From assembly GCA_002353975.1 (NCBI GenBank), contig DEKQ01000123.1, positions 400 to 8,398 of the forward strand: a stretch of 7,999 bases of DNA, in the 5' to 3' direction. Every line of letters starts with the position of its first letter. The stretch's first letter is position 1. The translations under genes and the position numbers were made by a program. The notes beneath the pieces were generated by a model. The model searched no databases. It saw nothing but the letters and a program-made list of their open reading frames with translations, and was not told where the DNA came from. The stretch comes from Prevotellaceae bacterium UBA2718 (GTDB lineage: Bacteria; Bacteroidota; Bacteroidia; Bacteroidales; Bacteroidaceae). Shown here piece after piece: positions 4,961 to 7,999 of this stretch.

Positions 4961-5739
4961 ATTATTTGTTCTGACTTGTTATCTAATGTACGCGTTTTTC
5001 TCTGAAAGATGTCACCGTATTTCAACAAGACTGCGGTCTGGAAGAACACGCTGAAAAGAAATATCAGGGAGTAAGCCAGCACGCATAGCAGCATCATACC
5101 AATGTAACCGCTTGTCGGAATATCTACAGAATCGCCGAAATTCACCTGTCCCTCGATGCTTGCGAAGTATGTATAGACCGCAGCCACGTATGGCAGGCAG
5201 AATATCAGCGATGCTACAACGAAAAGGAAGAGTGCAAAAAGCACTACGCCCAGCATTCTGCCCCAATACTGGAAACCCTTGCGGGCAGTGGATTTCAGCG
5301 TGAATTGCCCCTCATTATCCGCCTGCGGCTTCATCACCCATGCGTAGAACATATAGGGCACGGGGGTGAAGAACAGCGGTGACAGCAAGCAACCCACAAG
5401 CCCTTTCAGTGACATCTTCCACAATGCGGGATGCTCTGTGAGCCCTGCCAAGCGTCTATACATCAAGAACAGACGCCCCTGGGCAAACATAATAGCCACG
5501 GCAAGCAGCGGCAGAGTGGCCAGAGCCAATACCAATGTTGACATCTCTACCTCCAAATTGGCGATGGTGCGCACGTTGATATAGAGGAATAAAGTGTTCA
5601 TCAGCGTCAGCAGCATAGCCGCCAAGACGTAATACGGCATCATCACCTTGGTGATTAGCCACAGATTCTTGGCAAGGAAGTCATAGCTATCCTTGATGCA
5701 CCGTGCGTAGGAACGTTCTTTATATACTTCTAATGTCAT
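4957..5739 (-). CDS. Unrecognised multi-pass membrane protein
   Basis: The 260-residue product has a basic amphipathic start (KERSYARCIKDSYDFL, 7-22) and about five hydrophobic segments: 32-54, 66-87, 112-134, 161-191 (long enough to be two) and 212-239. It ends in a charged tail (QRKTRTLDNK, 246-255). I do not recognise the family. There is no signal peptide, catalytic motif or transporter signature, and most conserved-looking residues are in or next to the membrane. It starts 82 bases after the valS stop and its own stop overlaps the hisB start by ATGA, so it is probably cotranscribed with both. A possible promoter in the gap to valS (TATCGTTG on the minus strand, one mismatch from TAnnTTTG) is too weak to rely on. 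A link to histidine synthesis is not shown by the sequence. An inner-membrane location is inferred. Confidence 0.85.
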   Translation of the reverse strand: MTLEVYKERSYARCIKDSYDFLAKNLWLITKVMMPYYVLAAMLLTLMNTLFLYINVRTIANLEVEMSTLVLALATLPLLAVAIMFAQGRLFLMYRRLAGLTEHPALWKMSLKGLVGCLLSPLFFTPVPYMFYAWVMKPQADNEGQFTLKSTARKGFQYWGRMLGVVLFALFLFVVASLIFCLPYVAAVYTYFASIEGQVNFGDSVDIPTSGYIGMMLLCVLAYSLIFLFSVFFQTAVLLKYGDIFQRKTRTLDNKSEQII

Positions 5740-5821
5740 GTCTGGCTACGAAATGTTGATGCTGTTGCTCGGCTGCATTGCCTGCAAACCGGGCAACGAT
5801 ATTTACGAACTTCTGCCTGTA

Positions 5822-7999
5822 TTACAGCTTTTTCAACTCAGCGATAGTCTGCTCCAGCGTTGCAATCTTCTCTTTCGCGTCCGATTCCTTCTTACGTTCC
5901 AGAGCTACGACAGCCTCCGGCGCATTTGCCACAAAGCGTTCGTTGGAGAGTTTCTTCTGCACGCCAATAATGAATCCCTGCAGGTGTTTCAGCTCAGCCT
6001 CAGCCTTTGCAATCTCTGCAGCCACATCAATCAGCGAGCCCAGAGGGATTGCATATTCGCGAGTTCCAATCATAAAGGCTACTGTTCCCTCGCTCTTCTG
6101 CGTCACATAGGCAATCTCAGAGAGTCCAGCCATCTTTGTTATAATGGGTCCGAGGGCAGGACACTTCGTCACAACCGCGTCATCATCACCGCTTACTACC
6201 ACCTGAAGCGTCAACGGCTCACGCGGTCCGATGTTCTTTGTCTGGCGTACAGCACGCACTCCAGAGATAACTTGCTTCACCTCCTCAAACTGTGCGAGCA
6301 GTTCTTTCTCAGCTTCCGTAGGTGCGTCAAGCTTGAATACATCCACCATCAGGGCCTCTCCCGGTTTTCTCTCGGCGATGTGCTGCCACAGTTCCTCCGT
6401 AATGAACGGCATGAAAGGATGTATTATATGCAGCAACTGGTCAAAGATGTTCAGCGTTGCATCGTAGGTAGCCTTGTCTATCGGCTGCTGATAAGCGGGT
6501 TTGATTACCTCCAGATACCATCCAGAGAACTCATCGGTGAAGAGTTTGAAGGCTGCCATCAGCGCTTCATTGAGGCGATACTTCTTGTAATCATCATTGA
6601 TTTCCTCATAGACAGCCTTGATTTTGGCGTTCATCCACTCTATTGCCTTCTTGCTTGAGAGGCTCTGCTCCAAGCTGTTGTCGGTTGTCCAGCCCTGAAC
6701 AAGGCGGAATGCGTTCCAAATCTTATTGCAGAAAGCCAGTCCCTGAGCGCTCAAAGAGTCATCGTAGAGTATGTCGTTGCCTGCCGGAGCAGCCAGCATC
6801 ATGCCCATACGCACGCCGTCAGCGCCATATTTCTCAATCAACTCAAGCGGATCCGGCGAGTTTCCGAGTGACTTACTCATCTTTCTGCCCAGCTTATCAC
6901 GCACGATTCCGGTGAAATATACGTTGCGGAACGGTATCTCATGCTGATACTCGCAGCCTGCCATAATCATGCGAGCCACCCAGAAGAAGATGATATCAGG
7001 CCCCGTGACGAGGTCATTCGTTGGGTAATAGTATTTTATTTCCTCGTTGCCAGGGTTGTTGATGCCGTCGAAGAGGGATATTGGCCACAGCCAAGAGGAG
7101 AACCAAGTATCCAATGCATCCTCATCGCGTACCAGCTGATCAGCCGTGATGTCCTTGCCATACTTCTCCTGTGCCTTTGCAAGGGCGTCCTCAGGAGTCA
7201 GGGCAACGACAAACTTCTCGTTCTCACCATCGCCCAGACTGCCGTCATTCTGCTTTATAAAGTATGCAGGGATGCGGTGTCCCCACCACAGTTGGCGTGA
7301 GATACACCAGTCCTGTATGTTCTCCAGCCAGTTCTTGTATGTCGTAACATACTTCGTAGGATAGAACTTCAGCTCACCGTTAAGCACCGGTGGCAGCGCA
7401 ATGTCAGCCATGTGCTTCATTGACAGGAACCACTGCATGCACAGACGGGGCTCTACGGCGGTATCCTGATTACGCTCCGAATATCCCACCTTATTTATAT
7501 AGTCCTCTATATGGTCCATCAGTCCGGCTGCGGTAAGGTCTTCTGCTATCTGCTTACGCACGTCCATACGGTCCATACCGACATAAATTCCGGCTGCTTC
7601 GCTGATGGTTCCGTCAGGGTTAAAGATGTCTATGGTCTCCAGGTTGTGCGTCTTACCAAGTGCATAGTCGTTCACGTCATGTGCCGGCGTAACCTTCAGA
7701 CAGCCTGTACCGAACTCAATATCCACGTAGCGGTCCTCAATCACAGGTATGACACGGTTCACGAGCGGCACAATCACTTTGTGTCCCTTGAGCCATTGGT
7801 TCTTCGGGTCTTTAGGGTTAATACACATTGCCGTATCGCCCATGATGGTCTCAGGACGCGTTGTGGCAACGATGGCGTAGTAACCCTTCTCGTCTTTATG
7901 CCACACTTCATCCTCGCTGCCTGTCAGGACAACGGGATTGACGTCAGCATCAGCAACGTAATACTTCAGATGATACAGCTTTGAGTTCTCCTCACGGTA
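5822..7999 (-). CDS. valS: Valyl-tRNA synthetase, 5' end outside window
   Basis: This open frame runs off the right edge and gives 725 C-terminal residues. The family usually has about 860-950, so roughly 150 N-terminal residues are missing, including the HIGH motif. It charges tRNA-Val in the cytosol as a class Ia synthetase. Visible parts in order are the CP1 editing domain with TTRPETIMGDTA (near 7830-7865), the catalytic-core segments SRQLWWGHRIPAYF and DTWFSSWLWP, the KMSKS loop (6869-6883), the helical anticodon-binding domain with W-x-L-E-V-I-K and a C-terminal coiled-coil arm of about 65 residues ending in AELKKL. A GTG at 7904-7906 is the codon for an internal valine (DEVWHKD), not a start: the frame continues upstream with good ValS sequence. 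It is probably the first visible gene of a valS/membrane protein/hisB transcription unit. Confidence 0.97.
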   Translation of the reverse strand, partial: YREENSKLYHLKYYVADADVNPVVLTGSEDEVWHKDEKGYYAIVATTRPETIMGDTAMCINPKDPKNQWLKGHKVIVPLVNRVIPVIEDRYVDIEFGTGCLKVTPAHDVNDYALGKTHNLETIDIFNPDGTISEAAGIYVGMDRMDVRKQIAEDLTAAGLMDHIEDYINKVGYSERNQDTAVEPRLCMQWFLSMKHMADIALPPVLNGELKFYPTKYVTTYKNWLENIQDWCISRQLWWGHRIPAYFIKQNDGSLGDGENEKFVVALTPEDALAKAQEKYGKDITADQLVRDEDALDTWFSSWLWPISLFDGINNPGNEEIKYYYPTNDLVTGPDIIFFWVARMIMAGCEYQHEIPFRNVYFTGIVRDKLGRKMSKSLGNSPDPLELIEKYGADGVRMGMMLAAPAGNDILYDDSLSAQGLAFCNKIWNAFRLVQGWTTDNSLEQSLSSKKAIEWMNAKIKAVYEEINDDYKKYRLNEALMAAFKLFTDEFSGWYLEVIKPAYQQPIDKATYDATLNIFDQLLHIIHPFMPFITEELWQHIAERKPGEALMVDVFKLDAPTEAEKELLAQFEEVKQVISGVRAVRQTKNIGPREPLTLQVVVSGDDDAVVTKCPALGPIITKMAGLSEIAYVTQKSEGTVAFMIGTREYAIPLGSLIDVAAEIAKAEAELKHLQGFIIGVQKKLSNERFVANAPEAVVALERKKESDAKEKIATLEQTIAELKKL

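Noticed and set aside
5738..6658. 306-codon open frame on the plus strand opposite the end of valS
   Set aside because: It lies antisense to unambiguous ValS and starts inside the membrane protein's start region. Its composition (rich in Leu, Ser, Cys, Arg) is what reversed valS codons give, and no domain is recognisable.
7904..7906. GTG as a possible valS start
   Set aside because: The frame continues to the window edge with 31 more residues of valyl-tRNA synthetase-like sequence, and the HIGH region is still missing, so the gene begins outside the window.

Overview
The window looks like chromosome from a member of the Bacteroidales, most likely Prevotella or a close relative. This is inferred from the -7 promoter boxes of the TAnnTTTG type, the mostly absent Shine-Dalgarno sequences, the protein styles (HisB with an N-terminal HAD phosphatase fused to a C-terminal dehydratase, UxaB of the mannitol-dehydrogenase family, ValS) and the moderate GC content. 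No tRNA, rRNA, CRISPR array, insertion sequence or transposase is visible.

Positions 1-1207 (+ strand) hold the accessory part. A leader of about 230 bases has two TAnnTTTG-type boxes and a 20-bp imperfect palindrome. It is followed by a tight three-gene cassette: a small DUF3791-type protein, a DUF3990 protein with a PARP-like ADP-ribosyltransferase signature, and a second, divergent DUF3791-type protein. The first two genes overlap by ATGA and the third starts 3 bases after the second stops. The two small genes resemble each other at the protein level, so a central putative enzyme is flanked by two related small partners. This layout suggests a toxin-antitoxin-like or other regulated ADP-ribosylation module, which is an inference and not a demonstrated function.

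Positions 1208-1439 contain no gene and no clear promoter or terminator. Positions 1440-2018 (+) encode a secreted, probably beta-rich, lipocalin-like protein of unknown role. It converges on uxaB. The interval 2019-2261 holds a 13-bp-stem hairpin whose T-run serves the minus strand, so it mainly terminates uxaB.

The rest is on the minus strand and is ordinary metabolism. In transcription order it runs valS (valyl-tRNA synthetase, 5' end outside the window), an unrecognised five-segment membrane protein, hisB (bifunctional histidine biosynthesis enzyme, start overlapping the membrane protein's stop by ATGA), an intrinsic terminator, a TAnnTTTG promoter lying directly against that terminator, uxaB (tagaturonate reductase of galacturonate catabolism), and a final terminator. 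HisB is separated from other his genes, and uxaB from other uronate genes, within what can be seen here.
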